From Lepus europaeus (Eukaryota > Chordata > Mammalia > Lagomorpha > Leporidae), in NCBI RefSeq assembly GCF_033115175.1, contig NC_084827.1, positions 21,136,001-21,200,000 of the forward strand: 64,000 bases of DNA. Direction: 5' to 3'. Below are positions 47,298 through 59,332 of the stretch, in pieces. Numbering within the stretch: position 1 is the first letter of the stretch; every line of letters starts with the position of its first letter. The notes under the pieces are model-generated. The model was not told where the DNA came from and made no database searches. It was given only the letters and a program-made list of their open reading frames with translations. The translations under genes and the position numbers were made by a program.

Positions 47298-47387
47298 TTC
47301 ACTTTGTAAAAGCTGTCTTTTATACTAGTGCAGTAAGCTCCCTCCGTACTCTGCCATCTTGGAACTCCTATCTGGAAAACTGTTTTT

Positions 47388-47805
47388 GGAAACTCAGATG
47401 TATCTGCCTGGTGTTGCCTGCAAATACACATTGTAGGAATGTTGGGTATAGATCAGAACACAGTAGAAAAAACTTAAGAGTTGGCTAAAGACAGAGAAAA
47501 CATAAAACGGATTTTTTTGAAAACAAAAACAAAAACAAAAACAACAACAACAAAAAACAACAAACCTTGATGTTCCTGAGTATGTGGGAAGAGGAGTAAG
47601 CAGAATCTTTTAAGCCCCCCTAATTTTGCCTTCTGCCATCCTGCTGTATTTTATGTGCTGGGGCTTTAGTGGTAGAGGAGCAAGAGGCTGAGAGAAGGAA
47701 AGAGGGTGCAGGTTAGGAGTGAAGGCCAGGAGTGGGTGCCAAGTTGATGGTACTTGTCTGAAGGGAAACGGTGAATTGAGACCCTTTTCTCCTACTGCAG
47801 ACTTT
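47388..47805. other. Intronic, with an (AAAAC)n/(AAC)n run
   Basis: Between the nested block and the next L1. An A-rich run of AAAAC/AAC units lies at 47520-47564. Confidence 0.5.
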
Positions 47806-47821
47806 AATATTGATGGTTTCC

Positions 47822-49427
47822 CTATGGGACATGTACTCTATAGAATACTATACAGCAGTCAAAAACAATGAAACCCGGTCATTTGCAACAAGATGGAGCA
47901 ATCTGGAAACATCATGCTGAGTGAATTAAGCCAGTCCCAAAGAGACAAATATCATTTGTTTTCCCTGATCGGTGACAACTAACTGAGCACCAAAGGGAAA
48001 CCTGTGGAAGTGAAATGGACACTATGAGAAATAGTGACTTGATCAGCTCTTGTGCTATTGATGTACAATGTAATACTTTATCCATTTTAGTATTTTTTTT
48101 GTTCTAGTACTAGTGGTTGAACTCTGTAATTAACACACAATTATTCTTAGGTGTTTAAATCTTAACTGAAAAGTGATCCCGGTTAAATATAAGAATGAGA
48201 AAAAGAGAGGGAGGAGATGTACAATTGGGGACATGCTCAATCGGACTTGCCCCAAATGATGGAGTTAGAAACGTGCCAGGGGATTCCAATACAATCCCAT
48301 CAAGGTGGCATGTACAAATGCCATCTCACTAGTCCAGGTGATCAATTTCAGTTCACAATTGATCACACTGATAGATCTAAGAGTCAAAGGGATCGCACAA
48401 ACAAGACTAATGTCTGCTAATACTAACTGATAAAACCAAAAAAGGGAGAGAAGGATCCAACATGGGAAGTGGGAGACACAGCAGACTCATAGAATGGCAG
48501 ATGTCCTAAATAGCACTCTGGCCTCAGAATCAGCCCTTAAGGCATTTGGATCTGGCTGAAGAGCCTATGAGAGTATTTTAGGCATGGAAAGCCAAGACAC
48601 TCTGGAAAAAAAAAAAGAAGAAGACCTAAATGAAGGATCTCAGCGAGTGTGATCCCAGTGGAAAGAACGGGGCCATCAAGGTAGGAGGTACCTTTCTCTG
48701 AAGGGAGGAGAGAACTTCCACTTTGACTATGACCCTGTTGGAATAAGACCGAAGTAGGCAAACCCTAAAGGCTTCCATAGCCTCGGCAACTCATGACTAG
48801 AGCCTAGGGAGATTACTGATGCCATAAACAAGAGTGTTAAATTGTTAAATCAACATCAAGAGTCACTGTGTACTTATGTCCCATGTGGGATCTGTCCTTA
48901 ATGGGTTGTCCAATGTGAAGTAATGATATAGCTTATACTGAAACAGTATTTTTACACTTTGTGTTTCTGTGTGGGTGCAAACTGATGAAATCTTTACTTA
49001 GTATATACTGAATTGATCTTCTGTATATAAAGATAATTGAAAATGAAAAAAAATCTTGGTGTTAAATTGGAAATTACATAGAAAATTAATCAATCTTTTA
49101 AAAAAAATCATGCAGGATCTCTGTCATTAATGTGCTGTTTACTCTTATTTAATGCTATAACTAGTACTCCAACAGTATTTTTTCACTTTGTGTTGCTATG
49201 TGAGGGCAAACTATTGAAATCTTTATATATACTAAACTGATTTTCTGTGTATAAAGAAAATTGAAAATGAATCTTGATGTGAATGGAAGGGGAGAGAGAG
49301 TGGGAAAGGGGAGGGTTGCGGGTGGGAGGGAAGTTGTGGTGGGGGGAAGCCATTGTGATCCATAAGCTGTACTTTGGAAACTTATATTCATTAAATAAAA
49401 AAAACTGAAATGTAAGCACTGTAAAAA
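47822..49427 (+). mobile_element. 5'-truncated L1 3' end with perfect 16-bp TSD
   Basis: Starts near the end of ORF2 ('...agaatactatacagcagtcaaaaacaatg') and runs through the 3' UTR to an A-rich tail. The flanking duplication AATATTGATGGTTTCC is perfect at 47806-47821 and 49428-49443. The last part of the 3' UTR is present twice (about 48896-49060 and 49118-49270). Confidence 0.92.
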
Positions 49428-49443
49428 AATATTGATGGTTTCC

Positions 49444-50689
49444 ACACCATTTATGACTTTATTAAGATACTTTTAATGTTGACTTGATTAAAATTAGACT
49501 TGGCATAATGAGTGATGCTTAAGGTAAAATACCCTCCCCAGACAGGTTCGTTTGTTCTTTTTATTAAACCATAAAATTGATGAACAGTCTTCATGGAAAG
49601 TTCTCAGAAGCCTTGTTCTAGGAGACAAAGTTGAAGGGCTAGAAACACAGGGCTTCACATCCTATGAGACAGATTAGTACAAGATTTAGGGGCTTCTTTC
49701 TGCCTGGAAGTTATTCTGGACTTTAGTCCCTGGAATCATTACGGGGAGGTTCAGGTTCACTAATTTCAATTCCGGGTGTTTTCTTGTTAATATTTCTAGA
49801 ACTGAGGATGCCCATCAGGACAAGTCTTTACATCTGGTAGGGGGAGCTTATGAAAGCTGTCTGATTGTGAACCCAGCTCGGCGAGCACTTGGGGCACTGC
49901 TCCAAATGGTTGTTTGATGTCTCTCTTTGCCTAAGTTGTGTCAGACCTTCAGCCAAGTCTTCTTGGTTCCATTTTCCCAGCAGCACAGGTTGCACACAAA
50001 GCTGGGCTTTTGTAATTGTAATATGAATGTACCATCCTCTCCAAGGAGGGAGCTTCTGCCATGCTGGAGGGTAGCAGAGACCCAAGCCTTGGAAAGGAGC
50101 TCCCTTGGGTGTGCTGGCAGATCCCCTTGAGACGCCAGAGAAGAGCCTTCCCTGATCACTGGTGTAGGCATTTAGCAACCTACATAATGCTCAAGGCAAA
50201 GCTCTGTGGAAGGGCCTGGGGGGATCCTCCCTTCCCGACCCTGGATGTATCCTGAGTGCAGCAGAGAGACTAGGCTTATCCCCTCACCCACTTTTCCCTC
50301 TTTAGTGCCTCCTGGGGGTTATTTCAACATGGTCTAAAATTCCATTTTTCTATATTTGAAATGTTGTAGAAAATGTCTTTTACTACAGCTTTTTCCATAT
50401 ATACATAGATGTTCATCTAACCACTACCTCCTGGTGCTATCATTTTGTTCAGGTGCAGTATAGAAATGTATCTTCCTTAGCTCTTCCCTTTTTGTAATAT
50501 GATTGTCTTAGATATTACCTCTGCATAGCTTGAACCACATCAGGCATTTTAACCAACCATGTAGAAAACTCCAGAGGAGGACCAAAGTCTATCGTATTTA
50601 CTCATACTTTTCCTCTGTTTTTCTTCGTTCCTGATGCACCAAGCGGCTCTGTTTTATCGCTTCCTTTCTGTTCAGAGAACTTGTTTAGC
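49444..50689. other. Intronic, no feature seen
   Basis: No exon or repeat was recognised. Confidence 0.4.
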
Positions 50690-51001
50690 CATTCTCTTAG
50701 AGTTTGCCAGCAAGTGACATTCTTAGTTTTCCTTCACCTGAGAATGTCATCCCTGAAGGATATTTTCTCTGGATCTAGGAGCCTGGATTGACAGTTCTGT
50801 CCTTTCACCACTTGAAAAATGTTGCTCCACTTTCTTCTGGCCTCCTTGCTTTCTTATGAGAAATCCTGTCATTCAAATTGTTTTTCCTCTGTAGATATAA
50901 TCCATCATTTCTCTCTGGCAGCTTTCAAGGTTTATTCTCTGCTCTTAGTACAACTATGAGTGTCTTGATGTGGGTTTCTTTTTTATCTGGTGTTTACACT
51001 A

Positions 51002-51330
51002 ATTTTTTTTAATGTTGATGTTCATCTACTTGAAAGGTGGTGATGGGGGAAAGAGATAAATGAGATGTTCCTTCCATCATCTGGTTCATCCCTCAGTTGT
51101 CTGCAACAGCTGGGGCTGGGCCAGGCTGAAGCCAGAAACCCAGAACTCCATTTGGATCTCCCACGTGGGTGGCAGGGGCCCAAGCACTTGGGTCATCATC
51201 TGCCTCCCAAGATGTATTAGCAGGCACCTGGATTGGAAGCGAGAGTAGCCAGGACAGGAACCAAAACCGTTACATGGATTGGGGATGTCCAAGTGTCAGG
51301 TGCACCTGCTGAACTACAGTTCTAACCCCT
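51002..51330 (-). mobile_element. C-SINE, antisense, diverged
   Basis: Antisense copy with 'ctggttcatccctcag', 'ctccatttggatctcccacgtggg' and terminal 'actacagttctaacccc'. Confidence 0.85.
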
Positions 51331-51435
51331 CACTCAGGTTCTTGATTCTGTCTTTTGCCAACTTTGGAAAGTTTTTGGCCATTATTTGTTCAAGGAGTTT
51401 TTTCAGCTTCACTGTCTTTTTCTGGGAATCAATTG

Positions 51436-51462
51436 ATCTATCTATCTATCTATCTATCTATA
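51436..51462 (+). repeat. (ATCT)n microsatellite
   Basis: About six ATCT units adjoin the 3' end of a truncated SINE. Confidence 0.93.
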
Positions 51463-51580
51463 TATTTGACAGGTAGAGTTAGAGACAGAAAGGTTTTCCT
51501 TCTATTGGTTCACTCCCCAAATGGCCACTGTGGCCGGTGCTGCGCTGATCTGAAGCCAGGAGCCAGGTGCTTCTTCCTAA
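51463..51580 (-). mobile_element. C-SINE, 5'-truncated, antisense
   Basis: Only the tail-side part is present, from 'gacaggtagagttagagacag' to 'ccaggtgcttcttcc'. The tRNA-like head is missing. Confidence 0.85.
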
Positions 51581-51851
51581 TTGACCTATATTTTATATCT
51601 CTTGTTATAGTCTCACAAGTCTACGAAGCTCCTCCCCGCCCACTGTTTTTTAGTCTGCCTTATCCCTGTGGCTTAACCTGGATACTTTCTTTGGCTCTGT
51701 CCTCAGAGCTCACCCTTCCCTCTGTCTCCTGCATTCTGTGGTTGAACCCATCCATGAAGATTCATCTTAAAATTTCAATTAAATTTTTGTTCCAAAATTC
51801 CTGCTTCGTTCTTCTGTTTCTTTACTGAGACTTCTATTTCCTTGTTAACTT

Positions 51852-52168
51852 TTTTTTTTTTAAAAAGAATATTTATTTGAGAGGTAGAATTACAGAGGGA
51901 AAGAGAGAAAGGTCTTCTATCCTTTGGTTTACTCCCTAAGTGGCCACAACAGTCAGAACTGGGTGGATCCGGAGCCAGGAGCTTCTTCCAGGTCTTCCAT
52001 GTGGGTGCAGGGTCCCAAGCACTTGGACCATCTTCTACTGCTTTCTCAGGCTATAATCAGAGAGCTGGATCAGAAGAGCAGCTGGGTCTTGAACCGGCAC
52101 CCATATGGGCATATGGGATGCTGGTGCTGCAGTTGGATGCTTATCCTGCTGTGCCGTAGCACCAGCCC
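51852..52168 (-). mobile_element. C-SINE, antisense, with TSD
   Basis: Complete antisense copy. The flanks CCTTGTTAACTTTT (51840-51853) and CCTTGTTAACTCTT (from 52169) are a near-perfect duplication. Confidence 0.93.
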
Positions 52169-52360
52169 CCTTGTTAACTCTTTGTAGTTTTTTTTTTTTT
52201 TTTTAACTTCAAGAATGTTTGTAATTGTTCTATGAAGCTGACATGTTTGGCTGTGAGGATAAGAGTGCCTTGTCAGTGCTCCCACTTTTTTCTTTCCTTT
52301 TTTTTTTTTTTTTTTTTGCACTGGAGTAGAAGGGCTGTTATCTAAAAGGGGCTAGGCTAG

Positions 52361-52660
52361 GTCGGGGTGAGTGCTTGACCTGGTGGCTAAGGTGCTCACA
52401 TCCCATAAAGAGTGCCTGGATTTGAGTTCTGGCTCTGTTCCCGATTCTGGATTCCTGCTAACGGGCATTCCGGGATGCAGTGGTGATGGCTCAAGTCCTG
52501 AGGTTCCTGCCACCCATGAGGGAGATCCAGAAGAAGCTCCTGGTTCCCAGACTCAGCCTGGCCTAACCCTAGCGCTGTGGCAGTCATTTGAGGAATGGAT
52601 CAGCAGATGGGAGTCTTTCTCTCTGCCTCTCGAAATAAACAAAAGGGGCCAAGCTTCCTT
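52361..52660 (+). mobile_element. C-SINE, sense, old, followed by poly-T
   Basis: Diverged sense copy ending 'cctctcgaaataaacaaaa', followed at 52661-52684 by a T24 run that belongs to other sequence. Confidence 0.8.
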
Positions 52661-52834
52661 TTTTTTTTTTTTTTTTTTTTTTTTGGTTCTCTGACTAAAA
52701 AGGGAGTCTTGTATTTTATTTTGTTGATTTCTTTGTGTTTTGATCTGTTTCCTCTTGGTGTTTCCTGGTTGCTGGCCTCTCCAGGATGGAAGAGGAAATA
52801 TATGAGGAAGAAATAACATGCAAGAAATCACTAC

Positions 52835-53292
52835 TGTGTTAATCCTTGGGTGTCGAACCCTCGCCAGTGAGGATCCAACGCAGTCACGACACGGTCACTA
52901 TTTCTCAGTTCTCAAGGAACTTTATTCGTGGAGACAGAAGGAAAGGGCAAGGGGAGAGGAGAAAAGAGGAGGAGGGGCCGCGGCCGTGGCAGCCGCCCGC
53001 CCAGATCCCAATGTTCCTTTATATCCCAAGTCTCGTGGAGCATGTGCTCCACAACCAATAGCGGTTCTCTTCACGTGCAGTTTATGCTAATGTCGTCCAA
53101 TCAGATGAAAGGGCACGTATAGCCTCAGGTCGAAGGTTCATCTGTTTCACTTGGTTCCTCCTAGTTGTTTATGCAGAGTCTATCCTGTTTCAACTGTTTC
53201 ACCTGGTTGTTTTTGTAGGACTTGTGGTTGACTGATTGCTGCAAGCTATGTAGAGGAGGTTCCCACAGGTGGCCAGCCTGCAGTTCCCCACA
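52835..53292 (-). mobile_element. Solo ERV LTR, class II-like, antisense
   Basis: On the minus strand the LTR begins TGTGGGGAACTGCAGG and ends TTAACACA, so it has TG...CA ends. It has CCAAT-type motifs (ATTGG near 53053), a TATA box (GATATAAAGG near 53017-53026), a GC-rich start region and AATAAA (52921-52926). No primer-binding site or gag follows, so it is a solo LTR. No exact 6-bp duplication was found. The length of about 458 bp suits an ERVK-like LTR; the class is uncertain. Confidence 0.75.
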
Positions 53293-53604
53293 CTTGGGAT
53301 CTGGGGTTCTTAAGCCACTTGACTTCTCCCCACCTCAGAGTCTCCCCCCGTTTGAATGTGACATCGTGGGTTTTAGCTATACCACGTGAGGAGTCGAGTC
53401 AGGATGAGTGACTCCACCTTCCTGTCTGATCCCTTCTCATCCTCATCGTTATTGCCACGTACGTTGCTTTGCCCTCTCCAGGTTGGAGAATGTGCTGTGC
53501 TTTTGAGGGCTCTCGGTGGTTCTCGTAGGAAGCTTAGACTGGACCAGGAGTCGCCACAGGGCAGGACCTGTCTCCAGCACTGAACTCCAGGAATGGCAGG
53601 TGAC
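53293..53604. other. Intronic, no feature seen
   Basis: No exon or repeat was recognised. Confidence 0.4.
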
Positions 53605-53790
53605 ACAGGGGCCCAGTGGTGTGCTTTGTGGTTAGACAAACCTGAGTTCAAATCTTATTGCTACCATGTGTGGCTCACTTAACCTTGATCACATTACTTA
53701 ACTTTTCTGATCTTGTTTTTGTGCCTTACAAGTGACATTTCTGATGCCTGGCACATTAAGTGTTATAAAAGAATGGCCATTATTGTAATA
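53605..53790 (+). mobile_element. MIR remnant
   Basis: 'ggttagacaaacctgagttcaaatctt', 'cacattacttaacttttctgatc' and 'ctggcacattaagtgttataa' are ordered MIR parts. Confidence 0.75.
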
Positions 53791-54091
53791 ATATAGGTTA
53801 TAAATTCTGCAGCTATTTTGTCAATGATTAGACCTCTGCCGGGAAAGAAACCAGTCCAAATTTATTCTAGGATGGTATTGTACACAAATACATCATAGTT
53901 TAACAATAATCCCTGAAATAACAAGTCCTATCTCAAATCCTGCATTCTGATGAGAATCTTAGAACGTGGAGCAAGAACAGTGATTGTTCTGAGGGAGCAG
54001 GTAGAGTGACTGCAAAGTGAATGGTGGCTTATTGGTGAAGTTTATGGTGTGCTGCTACTCGCAATCTCTGTTTAAGAACATTCACACACTT

Positions 54092-54395
54092 GGGGCTAGC
54101 ATTGTGGCACAGTGGGGGAAGCCACTACTTGCAACACTTGCATCCCATGAGGGGGTGTTGGTTAGAATCCTGGCTGCTCTACTTCTAATCCAGCTCCCTG
54201 CTAATGCACTTGGCAAGACAGCAGACAATGACCCAGGTGACTTTGCTCAGGTCCCTGCCACCCATGTGGAAGTCCTGGATGGAGTTCTGGACTCCTGATT
54301 TCAGCCTGGCCAAGCCCTGGCCATTGCAGGGAACCAGCAGGTGGAAGATGTCTCTTTATCCTTCTGCCTCTGAAATAAATGCATAAATAAATGTT
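54092..54395 (+). mobile_element. C-SINE, sense
   Basis: Complete sense copy from 'ggggctagcattgtggcac' to the (AAAT)n-like tail. Confidence 0.92.
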
Positions 54396-55548
54396 AAAAC
54401 AAGATTTCACCTTATAAGAATCAAGTTAGATGTGTGTGTGTGGGGGTATTTCTGTACTACCCAAGCAGACCTAGAATAACATTTTAGGAAATGTTCTACT
54501 GATAACCTTAGCTTGATCTCTTGTTTACTTCAGATATACTTTAGCCCCTGCAAGTCGGGTGAGGACTGAGAGTTAAGAAGGCAGTACTAGGTGCTTTTCC
54601 TAGGAAGATGGATGGGTTTCTAAGCTGGATAGAAGAAGAGGGTTATTTCTGACCAAACAATTGGATTTTGTATGAATAGCTATGGATAGCGATGGTCAGG
54701 GAGGCTGTTTGTCTACTGTGGGGCCTGAGCCAACAGCCCAGCCTGGATCTCTCCTTGGAGAAGCCTAAAGTCGGTCAGGTTCCCTTGAAGCATAGCTAAT
54801 GTCAGGGGACTGTCATGCGAGTGATTTATTAGAGAGCAGTATCCTCGGGAGAGAGGATGTGGTTGTAGGTGAAGTCCAGCCTTGGCCTGATCGCTGTGGG
54901 ATGCTCTGGGTCCCCATTCACATCAGAGTCTGTTCCACTTTGAGGAAGGGAAGTGGGGTTTTGTATCCTTGTATCAGTCAGTCCTGAGCTGAAGACAGCC
55001 GGGTCCCATTAGGGATGATTGCCAGGCACTCTTGGGGAGGGTAGCTCTCTGAGGAAGTTTGCAAGTGTGAGGTTAGTGGTAGGGCAGGCAGCAGCTGTAA
55101 TGGGGATCCTTGGGAATATGGGTGGGGCTCAACAGGATCTGAAGCCCCAGGCTTCCTCAGTGGTACCCGGTGAAAACTGTTGGCCTGGGGTTGGGGTCTT
55201 GGCTTGTACTTCCTAATTTGGTGTGTGACTTTGAGCAAGTTTTTTAGTCTCAGCCTTCCATGTGAAAAGAAACATGGATAGATGGACTCTCAAGGACTGT
55301 TTGGTTCAGTTGAGTTGATTGAGAACCCTGGACTTGGTAAGAGGCCTTCAAGAAGAGCTTAGGAAATGGGAGTTTATCACATGGCCTGAAGGCCGGGCAG
55401 GTGTCTTTGGTGGCTTGGGAGTGGGGAGGCTTCTATATCCTGGGGACTAGACTTAGACTTGCACAGGGCTGGTGCTGGGAACAGCCAGAAAGTGAACATC
55501 AGGGACTGAGTCTAGCAAGCTGAATCTGGAATGAATTAAGGCTCATTA
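54396..55548. other. Intronic, no feature seen
   Basis: A short TG run lies near 54431. A possible MIR/L2 scrap ('gtgtgactttgagcaagttttttagtctcag') is at 55219. Confidence 0.4.
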
Positions 55549-55845
55549 AAGAAAAAAATATTTATTTGCAAGGCAGAGTGACAGAAATAGACCTTCCATA
55601 AGTAGGTTCACTATCCACATGGCTAGTCCAGGCTGAAGCCAGGAGCCAGGAACTCCATTTGGGTTATTCAGTTACTCACATGGGTGACAGGGATACAAAC
55701 ACCTGGCCATTCTCTGCTGCTCTCCCAGGCAAATCAGCAAGGGGCTGGATTGGAAGCAGAGTAGCTGGGACTCCAACTGGCACTCTGGTATAGGGTGCTG
55801 GCATCACAGTGGTGGCCTAACCTGCTATTGCCACAGTGCTAGCCC
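55549..55845 (-). mobile_element. C-SINE, antisense, diverged
   Basis: Antisense copy from 'aaaaaaatatttatttgcaaggcag' to 'ccacagtgctagccc'. Confidence 0.88.
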
Positions 55846-57779
55846 TTAAGGTACTTTCTCTAAGTGGTTACAATGGAATATGTTCTGGTTTGAAGTTTGA
55901 TTAAATGTGTTCAGCCAGTGAACTTCATTTTCTTGTATTCTGTCCATTTTCCTTGATTTTAACTCCGCTGTTACAGTAAGAGTCCCTTTTTATGCCTAAT
56001 TGCGTAATGAGTGATATTTTGCAGTAATTCTTGGACTTAATGACAGCAGCCTGTGCTGTGACTGGGGGAAGAGGCAGATATTGCCATATTTCATATGTGT
56101 CATGTGTAGAAACTGGACAGCTCTGGGGAACAGCGGGAGCAGGAGAGGTTAGGAGCGAAACGTTGGCAGCGTCCAACATGGTGCTGCCTGCTCTGCCTCA
56201 GTTTCTACTCTAGGAAAGATTCTGATGAGACTACTTCACTACTAATCTAAAACAAGTGACTGATGTTTTGCTTAGTGGCCTGGATCCATAGCTGGTCTTG
56301 GAAACTCATCTGGTATTTGGGGAAATGATTGGTCAAAACCCATCAAAATAGACTCCTGAGGAGGCTCCTTCTCTCATGCAGGGCTTTTGATGGCAAAGCT
56401 GCTATCAGTCACAAACGTCAGCTCCTCCAAGACGCCCTCCCAGGTTGGAAACCCTGCACTGAGGAGTTGAACCTAGGAGGTTTTAGAAGAGTCTTCAAGC
56501 AGGCTTTTTCCTTGGGCGTAATTATCGGTATTGGCTTTCCCCAAAAACCAAGCATTTAGTGTCTGGAGGTGGAGGTGTCTTAAAAAGTTTGAGTTTGATG
56601 AATTTATTAACGAAAAGACTGGGTTCTTATGGTACCAATATCTTTGTTTTCAAATGGATCTTGCTTCTCTCAAGGCTTAGGTGTATTTGAGAGAGAATTC
56701 CCAGCTTGGGGCAGCGAAAGGAGGCTTGCTAAAGAACAAGCTGCTTGTTTCTGAGGATTCTGCCAAGTTTTGGGTATCACTTGATGGGTTAACCTTCCCA
56801 AAGGAGGAGTTGGGTCTGGCCAGCAGGTCCATGGTCTGTAGGTGCCCTGGCTCCCTGAGTGGACCTGCTGGAATGGGTGCAGAGGCTCCCAGCTGCCTCA
56901 CTGCATTGTGTAAGGCTTGTGGGGCAATGCCAGTTTTTCTGCTGACCCTCCTGTTTCTGGGTTCTTGAAATATCTGTGGTCATAAATAGTGACTTGTAAT
57001 TCCATGAACTACTCTAAAAATAGTCTTATTTAGAAAGAAAAATTAATTTTAAGTACCTCCTCTGGAGATTCAGCGGAAATATGACTTAGGGAATAATTTT
57101 TGTCCTGAAAGACAAAAGTTCTGTACTGCATTTCTGTATTTCAGTCTTGAGATAGCCACTGACATCGTCAGGATGTAGCTCCCCTCTTTGGCTGAGATGT
57201 CACCTGGACAGCTTGGCCATCTGCTGCTAATGATGACTGACGGCAGTCAACAAAGTTCTTCCATGTCAAGAGGGCACTTGGAAAGCTGGATATAAAGAGC
57301 CATTCTCCCCATCGGAAAGCATTTGTATCACTCCTGCTTTGATGTGGCAGCACATTGCAGTGCTTGGCATAATGAGAGGCAGGTTTCAGGAGTTACTGCT
57401 GCAACTAACTCTTGGCTGCCAATCTGTAAAGACAAACTGTTTGGAGGATTAAAGGCTGGGATCCCTTTGTGCTTTGTTGAGGCAGAACCAAAAGGTTCCT
57501 AACGACAGGCGGGACCATTAGGAGGCAGGCAAGAAAAGGCAGCAAGGCTGAAGGCGTTCTTTGCTAGAAAGGAGTTGATGGCCTTTCAACATCTAGGTTC
57601 AAACATCGGGCTGTCCTTTATCTCCAGACACAACCCTACTGACTCACCGTGGGCAGAGCACCTGCTGGGGGTTGTCTTCCAGCCGAGGAGGAGATGGATT
57701 TTCTTCAGATCCCCTTCCTATGCTTGCTAGAGTTCTCCTGTGGGACCAGTGACAGGTGTTGAGGTGCCTGAAGCTGGAG
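55846..57779. other. Intronic, no feature seen
   Basis: No exon, RNA gene or repeat was recognised with confidence. Confidence 0.4.
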
Positions 57780-58035
57780 GGAGGTGGGTTGGATTGCAAT
57801 GGGGAAAGCTTATTGAGGGCTTGTCATGGGCCGTGTCCCCTTCTTGTCGCCTCTGTTTTTCCTCACCACCAGCCACTCTATGAGGTAGGGACACTTCTTC
57901 TCCCCACCATTTAAATGGGGGAGACGGAGGCCCATGGAGGCAAAAGAACTTGCCACTTGGGACCACACAAATAGAACTGGTGTGGTTGTGATTTGAACTC
58001 GTCGAGTCTGATGCCAGAGCCGAAGCTCTTGGGTT
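57780..58035 (+). mobile_element. MIR remnant
   Basis: 'tctatgaggtagggacacttcttctccccaccatttaaatgggggagacggaggc' and 'gatttgaactcgtcgagtctgatgccagagcc' is a long, readable MIR in sense. Confidence 0.78.
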
Positions 58036-59019
58036 TATCCTGCTACCATCCAGTTAGTGGTTAGAGAGCATGGAGCTGACTGCTGTGTAAATTTGGCAAG
58101 TTATTCAACACTGTTGGGGCGAGAAAGTTCCAGAAGCCATGAAGATTAGTGTTTCATTTATGGTTTTGTTTTTGCCCCAGGACAGAATGAAGAGGCTGTG
58201 ATTCTCCCCTTTAAGGGGACATGAGAAAGAATTCATCATGCTAATGATATAGATTTCCAAGCCCCTTTCTTGGGTCATTAGAATTTAGTGGCTCTGGGGG
58301 AGTGGTGGGTAGCTAGCTAGACCTAAATGCCTACATCAAGAGCTTTAGGCGAGATGGAGCAGGTGGACTAGAGCTCCCGTGTTGAGAAGCCCTGTGGTGT
58401 GGAAATCGCCCAAGGGGGCCTCTCCTGCCATGGGCTCCTCCTGGCAAGTCTGCCTGGTCCTGGCAGTGTGTACAAGGTGTTAGAATTTACCAAAATCCAG
58501 AGCTGTGTTTTATAATTGATTTGTTCTTTTACCCATATTCAAGCCATAGATTGGAAAGCAGATTTTTGTAGTCTCTGTCATACTCACACACCACACACAA
58601 AGCAACACAGGAAAATCACTAAATGATCACTAAGTTCCACACTTTGAGCATTGGCTGATTGAGACTGTGTGCCAGGGTGATTCAGGAATGCCTGAGGAAT
58701 TTCAGAGCTGGGGGTGATTGTAGGAGGAACCTGGTTTTACAGATGCTGAACCCCAGGACCCAAGGAATGAAAGGATTTGCTTTAAAAAGAAATCACATGA
58801 TTAGTTGGTGGCAAAGTCTGCAATAGAATTTCTATGTTTAGCTGGCTGACCACCCACCCCTTTGGGATAAGCGGCCAAAACTTGAATGCTTTAGGAAGTT
58901 CTATGTTGCCTGAATTTAGGGTGCTAGAGGAAGTGGAATTTTTGCACCTGCTTGAGGCTGTGTGCTTTGTTCCTTCACCGTGTCAACCTAGAACTGTCTG
59001 CTCAATATTTATGGGTCTA
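58036..59019. other. Intronic, no feature seen
   Basis: Unique-looking sequence. Confidence 0.4.
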
Positions 59020-59332
59020 TAAAGATTTCTTTAGTTGTTTTTGAAAAGCAGAGAGAGAGAGAGGGGCAGACATATCTTCCAACAGCTGGTTCATTCTCCA
59101 AATGGCCATAACATCTGGGACTGGGCCAGGCCAAAGCTAGGAGCCAGAAACTCCATCCAGGTCTCCCACGTGGGTGGCAGGAGCCCAAGAACTAGGATGT
59201 CATCTGCCTTCCCTGGTGCCTTAGCAGGGAGCTGGATTGGAAGCAGGCAGCTGGGACTTGAAACAGTGCTCCGAGGTGGGATGCCAGTGTCTCAGGTGGC
59301 AACTGAACCCACTGCACCACAACATTAACCCC
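59020..59332 (-). mobile_element. C-SINE, antisense, diverged
   Basis: Antisense copy with a short GA run, 'ctggttcattctccaaatggcc' and terminal 'gcaccacaacattaacccc'. Confidence 0.87.

Larger units (their letters stand above)
39997..47372 (-). mobile_element. Old ORF1-only L1-type element, interrupted by three later insertions
   Basis: Read on the minus strand, the 5' end at 47372 carries CCAAGATGGCAGAG. The 5' UTR continues through 47298 and resumes at 42065-41110. A degenerate ORF1 follows (41110-40950 and 40636-40147) and then joins abruptly to the last 150 nt of an L1 3' UTR (40146-39997). Alignment by eye to the young element shows the 5' UTR halves are collinear. There is no ORF2. A diverged duplication flanks the whole: TGGAAAATTGTTTT (39983-39996) and TGGAAAACTGTTTT (47373-47386). 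Insertions inside it are the C-SINE at 40637, the element at 42066 and the L1 at 46457. Confidence 0.75.
50690..51850 (-). mobile_element. Ancient L1/HAL1-like ORF1-region fossil, split by C-SINEs
   Basis: Phrases such as 'ccactttcttctggcctccttgctttcttatgagaaatc' and 'ctttggaaagtttttggccattatttgttcaaggag' follow, on the minus strand, an old mammalian L1M/HAL1 segment. It is broken by the SINEs at 51002 and 51463. Confidence 0.45.

Noticed and set aside
52813..53310. Exact target-site duplication for the solo LTR
   Set aside because: The bases next to the two ends do not match for six nucleotides; the duplication may have decayed or the ends may be off by a few bases.
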